Shown here in pieces: positions 27,634 to 36,046 of a DNA stretch of 64,000 nucleotides. Below the pieces are notes generated by a model that was not told where the DNA came from, did no database searches, and saw nothing but the letters and a program-made list of their open reading frames with translations. Within the stretch, counting starts at the first letter, position 1; every line of letters starts with the position of its first letter. This stretch comes from Paenibacillus piscarius. Its GTDB lineage: Bacteria; Bacillota; Bacilli; Paenibacillales; Paenibacillaceae. Position numbers and translations under genes: made by a program. Location: the NCBI RefSeq assembly GCF_022234545.1, contig NZ_JAIEUI010000004.1:372001-436000 (forward strand). The letters run 5' to 3'.

Positions 27634-27666
27634 AAGCTCCCCCTTCAGACCGTGAAGGAGGAGCTT
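27634..27666 (+). terminator. Hairpin terminator after the two-kinase operon
   Basis: AAGCTCC...GGAGCTT stem (27634-27666) with inner CTTCA/GTGAAG pairing, followed by CTTTATT. The T-run is weak but placement right after the stop fits. Confidence 0.65.
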
Positions 27667-27711
27667 CTTTATTGTAGAATGGAATAAACCAACTGCAGAA
27701 GGGGTTGAACG

Positions 27712-28403
27712 TTGCCGATGGGAAGCTCTAAATTACCCTTGTTCCAGCAAAATTTCGTTCTGCAGGCACGAAGTAGAACTCATTATTGGGAAGGTGCCGG
27801 CCCCCTGTCCATCAAGACATTCCGTAACGGGCGGGCCTACTACAGAACAAACCTCGGCCACTATGCTGTTGAACGAGACGGCTACCTCCTTTTGAACGAA
27901 GGGGAGCATTATGCTATAGATATTGAGTCAGAGACAGAGGTCGACTCTTTTTGTGTATTTTTCAAGGCTGGGTATGCTGGCTCGATGAACAGTATCAACA
28001 GCTCATGCAGGCCCTGCTTCATGTCCATCAGAACATCCCTCAAGAAATGAATACCGTCCCCGGCACACGCCCGGCCACCAGGGAGGAGCTGTTCCGGCGG
28101 TTGACCATAGCTTATGAGTACTTACATGCTTATTACAACCGCAGCGTAACCCTGGAAGAGGTATCAAGAGTCGCTTGCCTCTCCAAAAACCATCTGATCC
28201 GCAGCTTCCGTCATTTTTTCAAGAGGACCCCGCACCAGTTCATCATTGAAAAGAGGCTTCTTGAGGCACAGCGTCTTCTTGCGCACACGGACATCAGTAT
28301 AACCGAGATCAGTCAACGTGTTGGCTTCGAGACCCCCTCTTCGTTCAACAAGCTGTTCAGGCAAAGAACAGGATGCTCGCCCCAGATGTTCAGAAAAAAG
28401 TGA
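27712..28403 (+). pseudogene. AraC-family regulator broken by frameshift/internal deletion
   Basis: Two frames together make one AraC-type protein. The first (27712-28050, TTG or ATG start, RBS AAGGGG) encodes an N-terminal cupin-like sensor up to SFCVFFKAGYA, then runs into junk. The second (open by 27951, to 28403) resumes with WLDEQYQQL and the full C-terminal double helix-turn-helix (VTLEEVSRVACLSKNHLIRSF, ITEISQRVGFETPSSFNKLF). Relatives usually have some 50-60 residues between these segments, so a deletion that is not a multiple of three probably occurred near 27965-27980. A sequencing error alone would not explain the missing length. The intact C-terminal part might still be made from an internal start. 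Confidence 0.75.
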
Positions 28404-28482
28404 TTTTGGACAAGCATACCTCATCCGCACATGTTACATTTACTCCGTGGAACATACAACTTTACAAGGGAGCGATCTGCAC

Positions 28483-28869
28483 ATGAATTCAGACTTTCAA
28501 ATTAAAGGCATTGGACAAATATCCATCCGTGTACATGATATGGAGGCTGCGGCCCGATTCTATCAGGAGACTCTGGGTATCAACCTGTTGTTCCAGATCC
28601 CGAACATGGCCTTCTTGGAGTGTAACGGTCTGCAAATCGTCCTGAGTGTGGCGGAGGACCCCCGGTTCGATCATCCGAGCTCGGTATTCTATTTCAAAGT
28701 TGATGATATTCAGTCAGCGTATGACACGCTAGTCGAGCGTAAGGTACATTTCCTGGATCAGCCGCATATAGTCGCCGAGATGGGCGGAACCGCTACCTGG
28801 ATGACCTTCTTTCAGGACCCTGACCAGAATGTACATGCCCTGATGAGTGAAGTCCCTGTGTCCGGATAA
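28483..28869 (+). CDS. VOC (glyoxalase/bleomycin-resistance fold) protein
   Basis: The 128-residue protein shows the paired beta-alpha-beta-beta-beta units of the VOC fold: IGQISIRVHDMEAAARFYQ at the start and SVFYFKVDDIQSAYDTL in the second half, ending FFQDPDQNVHALM. These enzymes or binding proteins use a metal held by His/Glu side chains; substrate is not predictable. The start is ATG at 28483 with AAGGGAGCG upstream; the frame is open further back into the AraC remnant but has no site there. It lies 79 bases after the AraC remnant and may once have been its target. Confidence 0.82.
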   Translation: MNSDFQIKGIGQISIRVHDMEAAARFYQETLGINLLFQIPNMAFLECNGLQIVLSVAEDPRFDHPSSVFYFKVDDIQSAYDTLVERKVHFLDQPHIVAEMGGTATWMTFFQDPDQNVHALMSEVPVSG

Positions 28870-28881
28870 TGATTGATACGT

Positions 28882-29907
28882 TTAGTTGATCAATAATTTG
28901 GGCTCCTCATTCGGTGCTCCTACGATCGTGTTCTCGGTGAAGCTAAGATACTGGCCATACTTCTCTACGATAAAATCGTTAAACGATCCGTCCGTATTCA
29001 CTGTAGCAGTGACCGTAGGAGCTCCCTTTTTGGTAAACGTCATCTCGTTCTTATCCCACGCATTGGCTCCTCTGGCACCCTTATAGCCTTTCAGATCGAG
29101 CTCTATCATGGTCTTCGCATCTTTCATGGCATTCTTCATTAATGCGTCCGGCGTCAATTGCTTGGCCTTGGCAGCCTTTGCATGTTGTTCCAAGCCTGCT
29201 TGAAGTATTTGCAGTGTTTGCTCTTCAATAGCGAAGCTCGCATTCACAGCATTTGACTTATACTTGTACCGGTACACCTTCGGTTTGCCCTCACGGATAA
29301 ACACACGATCCAGCTTAGCCCCCGCCTTGACCTTGCCATTGGTTAGCTTAGATAATACCTGAGCAGACTTCTTCTGCACGCTTGCCGGAGCCGCATCAGG
29401 GGCATAGTTTACGCCATATGCCTGCTCGTTCTCCTTCATATACACCTGCTTATTCTGCTTGGCATTCGCTGAGATCGTGCCCACACGGTAGATGGACTCG
29501 GAGATATTCACATATTTCGGGCCTTCCCCTGGAAACAAAGCCTTCCATGCACTTTCCAGCTTGGCTTGATACTTGCCGCCGTTCAAATCTTCATAGTTGA
29601 TATTGATCCCGATATTGTCGGGCTTCCCGTTTTTGTAAGAGATCATATCGTACTTGAAGTTCTCCCGTTTAAAATTCACTACACCCTCCGCCGCCGTTCC
29701 CGGAACTAACGTATACGTATTTCCTGTCAGCTCTTTAAGCTTATCCTGTGCCTGCTCCATCAGCTTCTGCTCAGGCTTAATCTCCTGTGAAGAACTCGCA
29801 TTCACCTTGTTAGACGATGCATTTGCCTGATCGGGTGCCTGGCATCCCAGCAGACCTCCTGATAATAAGGCAATGCCGAGGATCGGGACTATTATTTTGC
29901 TGTTCAA
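28882..29907 (-). CDS. Exported lipoprotein homologous to the anti-sigma sensor domain (paralogue A)
   Basis: The start is TTG at 29907, nine bases after AAAGGAG, which aligns the N-terminus (MNSKIIVPILGIALLSGG) with its neighbour. The 341-residue product has a lipobox LLGC, so it is probably a lipoprotein. It is a close paralogue of the product of 29924-30994 along its whole length (shared blocks QDKLKELTGNTYTL, NINYEDLNGGKYQA, TIVGAPNEEPKLLI). Its C-terminal half also aligns with the outside part of the anti-sigma factor encoded at 31054 (pattern A-K-x-M-x-x-LDL-x-x-Y ... FTK-x-GAP-x-VTA). Function unknown; a role in ECF signalling is inferred. Confidence 0.8.
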   Translation of the reverse strand: MNSKIIVPILGIALLSGGLLGCQAPDQANASSNKVNASSSQEIKPEQKLMEQAQDKLKELTGNTYTLVPGTAAEGVVNFKRENFKYDMISYKNGKPDNIGININYEDLNGGKYQAKLESAWKALFPGEGPKYVNISESIYRVGTISANAKQNKQVYMKENEQAYGVNYAPDAAPASVQKKSAQVLSKLTNGKVKAGAKLDRVFIREGKPKVYRYKYKSNAVNASFAIEEQTLQILQAGLEQHAKAAKAKQLTPDALMKNAMKDAKTMIELDLKGYKGARGANAWDKNEMTFTKKGAPTVTATVNTDGSFNDFIVEKYGQYLSFTENTIVGAPNEEPKLLIN

Positions 29908-29923
29908 GATTATGAGCTCCTTT

Positions 29924-30994
29924 CTATTCAATTAACAATTTGGGCTCTTCATTTGGCGCGCCTACGATCGTCATTCCGTAATAATCGATGCTCTGATCAT
30001 ACTTATCAACGGTGAAGCTGGTAAACGCTCCGTCCGCCTCATATCTGCCAGTCACTGAAGGCGCACCTTCTTTGGTAAAATTCATGTAATCCGCATCCCA
30101 GGTATTGGTTCCTATTGCTCCCTGATAGCCCTTCAGGTCAAGATTCAGCATCGTTTGGGCGTCACTCATAGCGTTCTTCATTAAAGTGTCTACAGTCAGC
30201 TTCTTGATCATTGCCTCTTTGGCTTGCTCCCGCTTCTGGAAATCCTCATAGTTGTCTACGCCTTGTCCATCCATTGGATGTACATCCACCTGCAGCAGCT
30301 CCAGCGTCTGATCTTCAATCGCGAAGCTGACTTGAACAGCCTGGGAATTATATTTATATTGATACACATCCGGCTTGCCCTCACGGATATACACCCGGTC
30401 AAGCTTAGCTCCCGTCTTGATCTTGCCATGGGTAAGCTTGGATACTGCCTGTGCCGCCGTCTTCTCCACGCTTGGCGGGGCCGCCTCAGGAGCATAATTC
30501 ACCCCATACGCCTGCTTGTTCTCTTCCATGTACACTTGTTTATTCTGCTTGGCATTCGCTGAGATCGTGCCCACACGGTAGATGGACTCTGTGATATTCA
30601 CATAATGCGGGTCTTCCCCCGGGAACAACGTTTTCCACGCCTCCTCCAGCCGGGCCTGATATTTCCCGCCGTTCAAATCTTCATAGTTGATATTGATCCC
30701 GATAGTTTCGGGCTTCCCGTTTGTATAGGAGATCATATCGTACTTGAAGTTCTCCCGTTTAAAACTCACTACATCCTTCATCGCTGTTCCCGGAATTAAC
30801 GTATACGTATTTCCTGTCAGCTCTTTAAGCTTGTCCTGCGCCCGCTGCATCAGATTTCGCTCCGGTTGTACCGCTTGTGAGACATGCGTTTTCGCGTTGT
30901 TAGACGCATCTGCTTGCGCCAGGGTTTGGTAACCCAGCATTCCCCCTGACAGCAGGGTCACTCCGAGAATAGGAAGAATCACTTTTTTGTTCAT
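29924..30994 (-). CDS. Exported protein homologous to the anti-sigma sensor domain (paralogue B, no lipobox Cys)
   Basis: The 356-residue protein starts MNKKVILPILGV with AAAGGAG upstream. Its signal peptide is nearly the same as paralogue A's, but the lipobox Cys is Tyr (SGGMLGYQTLAQA), so it should be cut by signal peptidase I after AQA and released, not lipidated. It carries an extra acidic insert (VHPMDGQGVDNYEDFQ) absent from A. The rest matches A and, more weakly, the anti-sigma's outer domain. It lies 59 bases after the anti-sigma gene and 16 bases before A, so all four genes appear to be one transcript headed by the sigma factor. Confidence 0.8.
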   Translation of the reverse strand: MNKKVILPILGVTLLSGGMLGYQTLAQADASNNAKTHVSQAVQPERNLMQRAQDKLKELTGNTYTLIPGTAMKDVVSFKRENFKYDMISYTNGKPETIGININYEDLNGGKYQARLEEAWKTLFPGEDPHYVNITESIYRVGTISANAKQNKQVYMEENKQAYGVNYAPEAAPPSVEKTAAQAVSKLTHGKIKTGAKLDRVYIREGKPDVYQYKYNSQAVQVSFAIEDQTLELLQVDVHPMDGQGVDNYEDFQKREQAKEAMIKKLTVDTLMKNAMSDAQTMLNLDLKGYQGAIGTNTWDADYMNFTKEGAPSVTGRYEADGAFTSFTVDKYDQSIDYYGMTIVGAPNEEPKLLIE

Positions 30995-31053
30995 GGGTAA
31001 AAACTCCTTTGTTTGTTAGTTTGTTGTGCGGCGAATCTATGGACAATCAGTGA

Positions 31054-32088
31054 TCACCACCTCCTTTCAATCCCATAGATCGTCCCTTTTGAGGTAAATA
31101 GCGCGGTCACGGCCGGAGCACCCGCTTTTGTGAAGATTAAGGTATCAAACCGGAATTCATCTCTGGATACGTTATAATCGGCCAAATCTAACTTCATCCA
31201 GGCTTTAGCTTGTTTCACGGCTTCCTTCTGAAGCGTGTCCAGCTTGATGGCTTGTGTGCGCTTAACAAGGTCATCATATTTCTTCTTGTCCTTTAATTTA
31301 TCCAGATGATCCGACAACGGAAAAGCTAATACCCGTGTGATCTGATTGGTCTCCTGTTGGACATCAATGAGGACAGAACCCTGGTTTGTTTCGTACACGA
31401 ACTTATACACCGGCTGTTGATCAGGCCTTAAGACCATTTGACTGACTGACCTTGTCCCTTGTTTCAATTCCCCGACTCGATGAAAAGCCTGATCCGCTGC
31501 GGCTTTGGCAGCACCTGGAACCTGACTCTCTCCGATGGTCTGTTTCGCATAAGTCCATTGACCCTGGTCGAATTCGGCAGATCTGTTCTCATTTCGCGCT
31601 TCGATGTGATAGGTGTCCGCCTTATATTCGTATATAATCACTTCCTCAATTTCTTCTCCCTGGGAAAAAATCTCCGTCCAAGCCTGTTGCAGCTGGCTCT
31701 TAAACGCCTGATCCTCAATGTCGTCAAAGCGGATCAGCCCCGTGTGAAAAGACTTGCTCCCGTCCAACCCCCGGGCATAAATAGTCTCCACCTTCTCGTT
31801 GGGATTGGTTTTGACTTCACGGGCAAACGGATTGATATATTCAAGCAAGTTAAGCCGTTCTATGGCCTGAGCCATGACAGGAGTCATAAACACACAGAAT
31901 GCAACCAGTGAGGCTGCCAGTACTCCCGCTCTTCTGGTGAAGACCGGCTTCTGCCGGGGCAGACTCCGGGATTCAAGCTTGGCGGCAATCTGCTCACTCA
32001 TGCTGTGCTCCGGCGTCTCCGTCTCGCGAATCATTTGCTCCACCTGGTGCAGGCTGACGGGTTTAGATGGATTTGCTGATCGGCGCAT
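31054..32088 (-). CDS. Membrane anti-sigma factor for the ECF sigma
   Basis: The 344-residue protein has a short cytoplasmic N-terminus (SLHQVEQMIRETETPEHSM, likely the sigma-binding helices), one membrane helix at about 52-75 and a roughly 270-residue outer domain. This is the usual plan of a one-pass anti-sigma factor. Its start lies inside the sigma gene (26-base overlap), a strong sign of coupled synthesis and partnership. The outer domain ends LDLADYN ... FTKAGAPAVTA, matching the two exported proteins encoded downstream. I see no HHCC zinc motif, so it is not of the ZAS class. The activating signal is unknown. Confidence 0.85.
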   Translation of the reverse strand: MRRSANPSKPVSLHQVEQMIRETETPEHSMSEQIAAKLESRSLPRQKPVFTRRAGVLAASLVAFCVFMTPVMAQAIERLNLLEYINPFAREVKTNPNEKVETIYARGLDGSKSFHTGLIRFDDIEDQAFKSQLQQAWTEIFSQGEEIEEVIIYEYKADTYHIEARNENRSAEFDQGQWTYAKQTIGESQVPGAAKAAADQAFHRVGELKQGTRSVSQMVLRPDQQPVYKFVYETNQGSVLIDVQQETNQITRVLAFPLSDHLDKLKDKKKYDDLVKRTQAIKLDTLQKEAVKQAKAWMKLDLADYNVSRDEFRFDTLIFTKAGAPAVTALFTSKGTIYGIERRW

Positions 32089-32650
32089 TCACGGTCCCTC
32101 CTTCCTTAGCTTCCTTCGCCTGCAGTTTTTTACGAAGGCGTTCATACTTTTTGCGCACCGTTGCCGGCTTCATATTGAGCATTTCACTGATCTCGTTGTA
32201 GTCATACCGGTGAAGCGCCCGGAGCACGATGATATGCCTCTCCTCAGCAGTCAGTAAGTCCAGATACTCCTTCAGGGTCGTTTGACTGCCGATATGCTCC
32301 ACCGGGGTCTCCGGCTGATCATATTTATACCGGTCTATGAACCGGAACCACCTTTTTCTGCTGCGGATCTGATTCAGACTGTAATGATAGGCAATTTTGT
32401 ACAGCCAGGCCGAGAACGTCATAGTTGGACGGTATTTGTGGATCTGCTGATACACTTTAATGAATATTTCCTGCAACGCGTCCTCGGCTTCTTCCTTGCT
32501 TCTGAGCATATGGTAGCAATAGATATACATCGGTTTCTCAAACATTCTGATCAGCGTAGTGAAGGCGTCCTTATCGCCAAGCTTGGTTCTTTCCACCAGC
32601 AGCTCAATGTCCTCCGCGTTCGATTCATTCTCTCTGTAATGCCTGTCCAA
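32063..32650 (-). CDS. ECF RNA polymerase sigma factor
   Basis: The 195-residue protein has sigma region 2 (DAFTTLIRMFEKPMY ... EEAEDALQEIFIKVYQ ... FSAWLYKIAYHYSLN) and region 4 (LTAEERHIIVLRALHRYDYNEIS ... KPATVRKKYERLRKKL) joined by a short linker, as in extracytoplasmic-function sigma factors. It directs RNA polymerase to stress promoters when released by its anti-sigma partner, encoded by the overlapping next gene. The start is TTG at 32650 after GGGGAGGATG. Autoregulation is usual for the class; a candidate promoter is listed at 32680-32709. Confidence 0.93.
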   Translation of the reverse strand: MDRHYRENESNAEDIELLVERTKLGDKDAFTTLIRMFEKPMYIYCYHMLRSKEEAEDALQEIFIKVYQQIHKYRPTMTFSAWLYKIAYHYSLNQIRSRKRWFRFIDRYKYDQPETPVEHIGSQTTLKEYLDLLTAEERHIIVLRALHRYDYNEISEMLNMKPATVRKKYERLRKKLQAKEAKEGGTVNAPISKSI

Positions 32651-32679
32651 CGATCATCCTCCCCTCCTGCCTACACTCA

Positions 32680-32709
32680 TACAACACCAATGCCACTCAT
32701 TTTGTGACA
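32680..32709 (-). promoter_or_regulatory. Possible autoregulated ECF promoter
   Basis: Reading leftward, TGTCACA (32709-32703) followed after about 17-18 bases by TTGTAT resembles the TGTCAC-type -35 boxes of some ECF groups. It lies 30-60 bases before the sigma start. The -10 match is poor and the call is tentative. Confidence 0.3.
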
Positions 32710-32739
32710 GCCATCTCAAAAATTCCGTAAAAGAAAATA

Positions 32740-32800
32740 GCACTCTTCTAAATAAACCTGCTCATGAGTAAATCACGGGAGGTTTATGTAAGAAGGGTGC
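32740..32800 (-). terminator. Long imperfect hairpin with T-rich tail after the AEC transporter gene
   Basis: Two arms of about 20 bases (32740-32759 and 32780-32800; GCACTCTTCT..AAACCT against AGGTTTA..AAGGGTGC) enclose a 20-base loop. Leftward it is followed by TATTTTCTTTT. It separates the transporter gene from the sigma promoter region. Confidence 0.6.
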
Positions 32801-32842
32801 ATACCCTGAGTATTGTGTTTCTTCATCGCCGAACCTGTTCAG

Positions 32843-33769
32843 CTACCCGCCCACCACTGCGATCAGCACCGGCAGCACCAGGAAGGAAGCCAGCGTCGTC
32901 CAGACGATGCAGCGGGAGACCAGTGCAGGCGAGCTGCCGAAGCGTTCGGCCAGCACCACCGAATTGACCGCCACCGGCATCGAGGCTAGAATCAGCAGCA
33001 CGGAGAAAAGAGTGCCCGAGATGTTCAGCACCGTCAGCACCAGCGCCGCCAGCAGCGGAGCGAGCAGCAGCCGGACGCTGAGTCCCGTCCAGAAGGCCAG
33101 CTGCACGTTGCGCTCTACGGGCGCGGAGCGGACCTTCACCATCTGCGCGCCGAGGATCGCCAGCACGACGGGCGAATAGGCCGCAGCGGCCATGGATACG
33201 CCCGAAGCCAGCTCATGCGGCAGCTGCAGACCGAGCGCCCGCAGCAGCAGGGCCAGTATGGCTGCGTAGATGGCCGGCAGCGAGAACACCGACTTCACGG
33301 CGCTGCGCACCGAGAACTGCGACCGGGCGGCGAAATAGACACCGATGGTATTCACGATCACCATCTGGCCGATGACATAGACCGAGGCCTTGTCCAGGCC
33401 GAGCTGGCCGAAGGCCAGCAGCACCAGCGGCAACCCGTAGTTGACGCTGTTCGTGAAGGTGGCGATGAGCGTGAGACCGGCGGCCTCCGGCCCGTCCAGC
33501 TTAAGGATTTTACCGATCAGAGTTGCAAGCAGCCATAACAGAAACAGATTCAGCAGCGAGAAGGCGAGCGTCTTATACACATCATCGAAGGAGATCTCTG
33601 CCGTAGCCAGCGTATCCAGAATAATAGCGGGGCTGAGAAAATACAGATACAGCGTCAGCAGAGGCTTCGTATCGAGATTCTTAAAGCGTCCCAGCAGCGC
33701 ACCGGCGCCCACGGGAATGGACAGCGGCACAATGACTTCAACAAGCGTGGTTAATACAGTCTGAATCAC
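32843..33769 (-). CDS. AEC (auxin efflux carrier) family transporter
   Basis: The 308-residue protein has about ten membrane helices in two five-helix halves, the AEC/BASS-like fold, with Pro/Gly-rich broken helices (NSVNYGLPLVLLAFG near 115; LLILASMPVAVNSVVLAERFG near 262). AEC carriers in bacteria export or import small carboxylates such as malate or citrate. The start is GTG at 33769, seven bases after AGGAG; the in-frame TTG at 33775 is too close. No linked enzyme reveals the substrate. It is monocistronic. Confidence 0.88.
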   Translation of the reverse strand: MIQTVLTTLVEVIVPLSIPVGAGALLGRFKNLDTKPLLTLYLYFLSPAIILDTLATAEISFDDVYKTLAFSLLNLFLLWLLATLIGKILKLDGPEAAGLTLIATFTNSVNYGLPLVLLAFGQLGLDKASVYVIGQMVIVNTIGVYFAARSQFSVRSAVKSVFSLPAIYAAILALLLRALGLQLPHELASGVSMAAAAYSPVVLAILGAQMVKVRSAPVERNVQLAFWTGLSVRLLLAPLLAALVLTVLNISGTLFSVLLILASMPVAVNSVVLAERFGSSPALVSRCIVWTTLASFLVLPVLIAVVGG

Positions 33770-33883
33770 AAGCAAACTCCTCTGTTCATTAGATACTCCT
33801 ACTATAACCCTTCGGGGCGGAAGCGTCTAAGACAGAGAACGAATATCTGTAATAGAAGCTGCCTATCGCCTTGTATAAAAAAA

Positions 33884-33901
33884 GCCCCCTCGTAAGGGAG
33901 C
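33884..33901 (-). terminator. Intrinsic terminator of greA
   Basis: Seven-base GC-rich stem (33884-33890 with 33895-33901), followed leftward by TTTTTTT, twelve bases past the greA stop. Confidence 0.88.
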
Positions 33902-33912
33902 GGGATGCCGCT

Positions 33913-34395
33913 TTACAGCATTTTGATCTCAAGCAGCTCGTATTTGATGATACCCATCGGGGCATTGACACTGATGATGTCGCCTACCCTCTTGCCGAGC
34001 AGCTCTTTGCCGAGCGGACTCTCGTAGGAAATCTTGTTGTCCAGTACATCTGCCTCTGCCGGGCCGACCACTCTATATTCAATCTTCTCTGAGTACTCCA
34101 CATCATTCAGCGTCACAATGCAGCCCACGCTGACGGTGCTGAGATCCATCGTGCTCTCATCCACAATCTGCGCTTTGGTCAGCATCTTCTCCAGAATCAT
34201 GATGCGGGTCTCCATGAAGGATTGATCTTCCTTGGCGGAGTGGTATTCGCTGTTCTCCTTAAGGTCGCCGTAGCTGATCGCCAGCTTAAGCCGGGCCGCG
34301 AGTTCCTTGCGCCCTACTTCCTTCAGCTCCCTAAGCTCTTCCTCCAGCTTGGCCAAGCCTTCCTTCGTCAAGAATACTTCTTCATTATTGGACAT
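33913..34395 (-). CDS. greA: Transcription elongation factor GreA
   Basis: The 160-residue protein has the N-terminal coiled coil (about 1-78) with the acidic tip motif GDLKENSEYHSAKEDQ near residue 43, whose Asp and Glu enter the polymerase channel and promote cleavage of backtracked RNA, followed by the FKBP-like C-terminal domain (SPLGKELLGKRVGD). Length and motifs are those of GreA. AGGAG precedes the ATG. It is a single-gene unit with its own terminator, unlike the greA of some Firmicutes that lies beside mltG or udk; Paenibacillus often has more than one Gre-like gene. Confidence 0.95.
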   Translation of the reverse strand: MSNNEEVFLTKEGLAKLEEELRELKEVGRKELAARLKLAISYGDLKENSEYHSAKEDQSFMETRIMILEKMLTKAQIVDESTMDLSTVSVGCIVTLNDVEYSEKIEYRVVGPAEADVLDNKISYESPLGKELLGKRVGDIISVNAPMGIIKYELLEIKML

Positions 34396-34431
34396 GTCTA
34401 CAACTCCTAATTGTGCCTGCTTTCTTGTATT

Positions 34432-35883
34432 CTACCCCATTTCAGGCCGGGTTGTAAAAGATTTGCCCCGCAGAAGGAAGGTCAGCGGAATCGCGAGCAG
34501 GCCGATCACTGTAGCCAGCAGGAAAATATCCTGCACGCCCATCGTCATCCCCTGTGCCTTCAGCAGGGAACCTGCGGCAGAAGCTGCCCCGTCCGCCAGT
34601 TCCTTCTGGTGGGCAACCGACCGCGAAGCCAGCAGCGAGCTGAATACAGCGATCGACAACGCGCCTGTAGCCTGCCGCACCCAGTTCGTGACGGAGGAGG
34701 CGTGGCCTGTGATTGCCCGGGGCACAGCAGACATTCCGGCATTCGTCACCGGCATGAAGGCCAGGGCAATCCCGGCATTGCGCACCGCCATCAGCAGGGC
34801 TACACGGGTATGGGTCACCGCCAGTGTGATATGGGCAAGCTCCCAGGTGGACACGCTCAGCAGGACTACACCGGCGAGAATAAGCCAGAACGGGCCCACC
34901 CGCGGGTAGAGCCTGCCGACCACCGGCGACATAACGGCCATTACAATCGAGCCGGGCAGCAGCACCAGCGCCGTCATCAGCGGGGTAGACTGCTGAATAT
35001 CCTGCAGGAACACCGGAATCAGGAAGGTGCCCGAATACAGGGCTATAGTAATGATGCAGTTAATCACCAGGCTGAAGGTGAACCGGTGCTGCTGGAACAC
35101 CTTCAGATTCAGCAGCGGCTCCCGCAGCGACAGCTCCCTGCGGATGAAGTAGGCCAGGGCCGCTGCTCCAACCAGCAGCAGTGACAGGGTCTTCCACGAG
35201 GTCCAGCCCCAGGCATTCCCCTTGCTCCAGGATAGAATCAGGAGAGCGCTGCTCATAATAACCGTCACGAAGCCCGGCAGGTCAAAGCTGCTGCTGCCGG
35301 TGCTCTGCCGCTGGTAAGGCAGGCATTTCAGCGCCACGGCGATAGCCGTAAGCCCAATCGGCAGGTTGATGAAGAACAGCGACTGCCAGCCGAAGTATCC
35401 GGTCAGCCAGCCGCCGAGCGTCGGCCCGAAGGCCGGGGCCAGCATGGAGGACAGGCTCCACAGGCTCATCGCGAAGGCTTGCTTCTCCTTGGCGATGAAC
35501 TGGTAGATCATGGTCATCGTCGTCGGGATAATCAGCCCGCCGAACACGCCCTGAATAATGCGGAAGGCAATCAGCGAATGAATGCTCCAAGCCACGGTAC
35601 ACAGTCCCGAGAACAGCGTGAAGCCGGACAGGGCGGCAATATAGAGGTATTTATAGCTCCATTTGTCGCCGAAATAGCCGACTACCGGCGCAACGACGCC
35701 AGTCGCCAGCAGGTACCCGGTAATCATCCATTGCACCGTGCCGATGCTGGCATCGAAGTCCTTCAGGAAGACGGGAAACGCTACGTTAATCGTTGTCGTA
35801 CTGAGAATTGCCATAAAATTGCCGAAAAAGATGGCCAGAATAATAAGCCAAAATGATGTTTTTACTGCGGGTTGATCATTCAA
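34432..35883 (-). CDS. DHA2-family multidrug efflux MFS transporter (EmrB/QacA type)
   Basis: The 483-residue protein has 14 membrane helices. The N-terminal FFGNFMAILSTTTINVAFPVF segment and the motif-C-like GWLTGYFGWQSLFFINLPIG region are typical of proton-driven DHA2 exporters of drugs and dyes. The start is TTG with AGGAG nine bases ahead. It is divergent from a MarR gene; two TGTATnATACA sites lie between them, each over one promoter -10 box, so the MarR protein should repress both genes until a ligand binds. Substrate unknown. Confidence 0.92.
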   Translation of the reverse strand: MNDQPAVKTSFWLIILAIFFGNFMAILSTTTINVAFPVFLKDFDASIGTVQWMITGYLLATGVVAPVVGYFGDKWSYKYLYIAALSGFTLFSGLCTVAWSIHSLIAFRIIQGVFGGLIIPTTMTMIYQFIAKEKQAFAMSLWSLSSMLAPAFGPTLGGWLTGYFGWQSLFFINLPIGLTAIAVALKCLPYQRQSTGSSSFDLPGFVTVIMSSALLILSWSKGNAWGWTSWKTLSLLLVGAAALAYFIRRELSLREPLLNLKVFQQHRFTFSLVINCIITIALYSGTFLIPVFLQDIQQSTPLMTALVLLPGSIVMAVMSPVVGRLYPRVGPFWLILAGVVLLSVSTWELAHITLAVTHTRVALLMAVRNAGIALAFMPVTNAGMSAVPRAITGHASSVTNWVRQATGALSIAVFSSLLASRSVAHQKELADGAASAAGSLLKAQGMTMGVQDIFLLATVIGLLAIPLTFLLRGKSFTTRPEMG

Positions 35884-35927
35884 ATCTGCTCGCTCCTCTG
35901 CACTGCCACCTTGAAAGAAAGATGTAC

Positions 35928-35956
35928 TTTACGTCCATATAGGTGTATGATACAAT
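35928..35956 (+). promoter_or_regulatory. marR promoter with operator 1 (TGTATGATACA)
   Basis: TTTACG (35928-35933) and TACAAT (35951-35956) are 17 bases apart. The 11-base palindrome TGTATGATACA (35944-35954) covers the -10 box, so a bound MarR dimer would block polymerase and give autoregulation. Confidence 0.7.
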
Positions 35957-35971
35957 CAATTTTAGTATATG

Positions 35972-36002
35972 TGTATTATACAACTATATGTGCGGAAGTC
36001 AA
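35972..36002 (-). promoter_or_regulatory. MFS exporter promoter with operator 2 (TGTATTATACA)
   Basis: Reading leftward, TTGACT (36002-35997) and TATAAT (35980-35975) are 16 bases apart, a strong promoter. The palindrome TGTATTATACA (35972-35982) overlaps the -10 box and repeats operator 1 with one central change, 28 bases centre to centre. Confidence 0.78.
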
Positions 36003-36046
36003 TATGGAATAAGCTTCTGCACAGCTCAGGAAGGATGCAACCCGGA

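Noticed and set aside
27951..28403. Independent short AraC-type gene
   Set aside because: The N-terminal sensor of the same family lies directly upstream in another frame, so a broken gene explains both pieces better.
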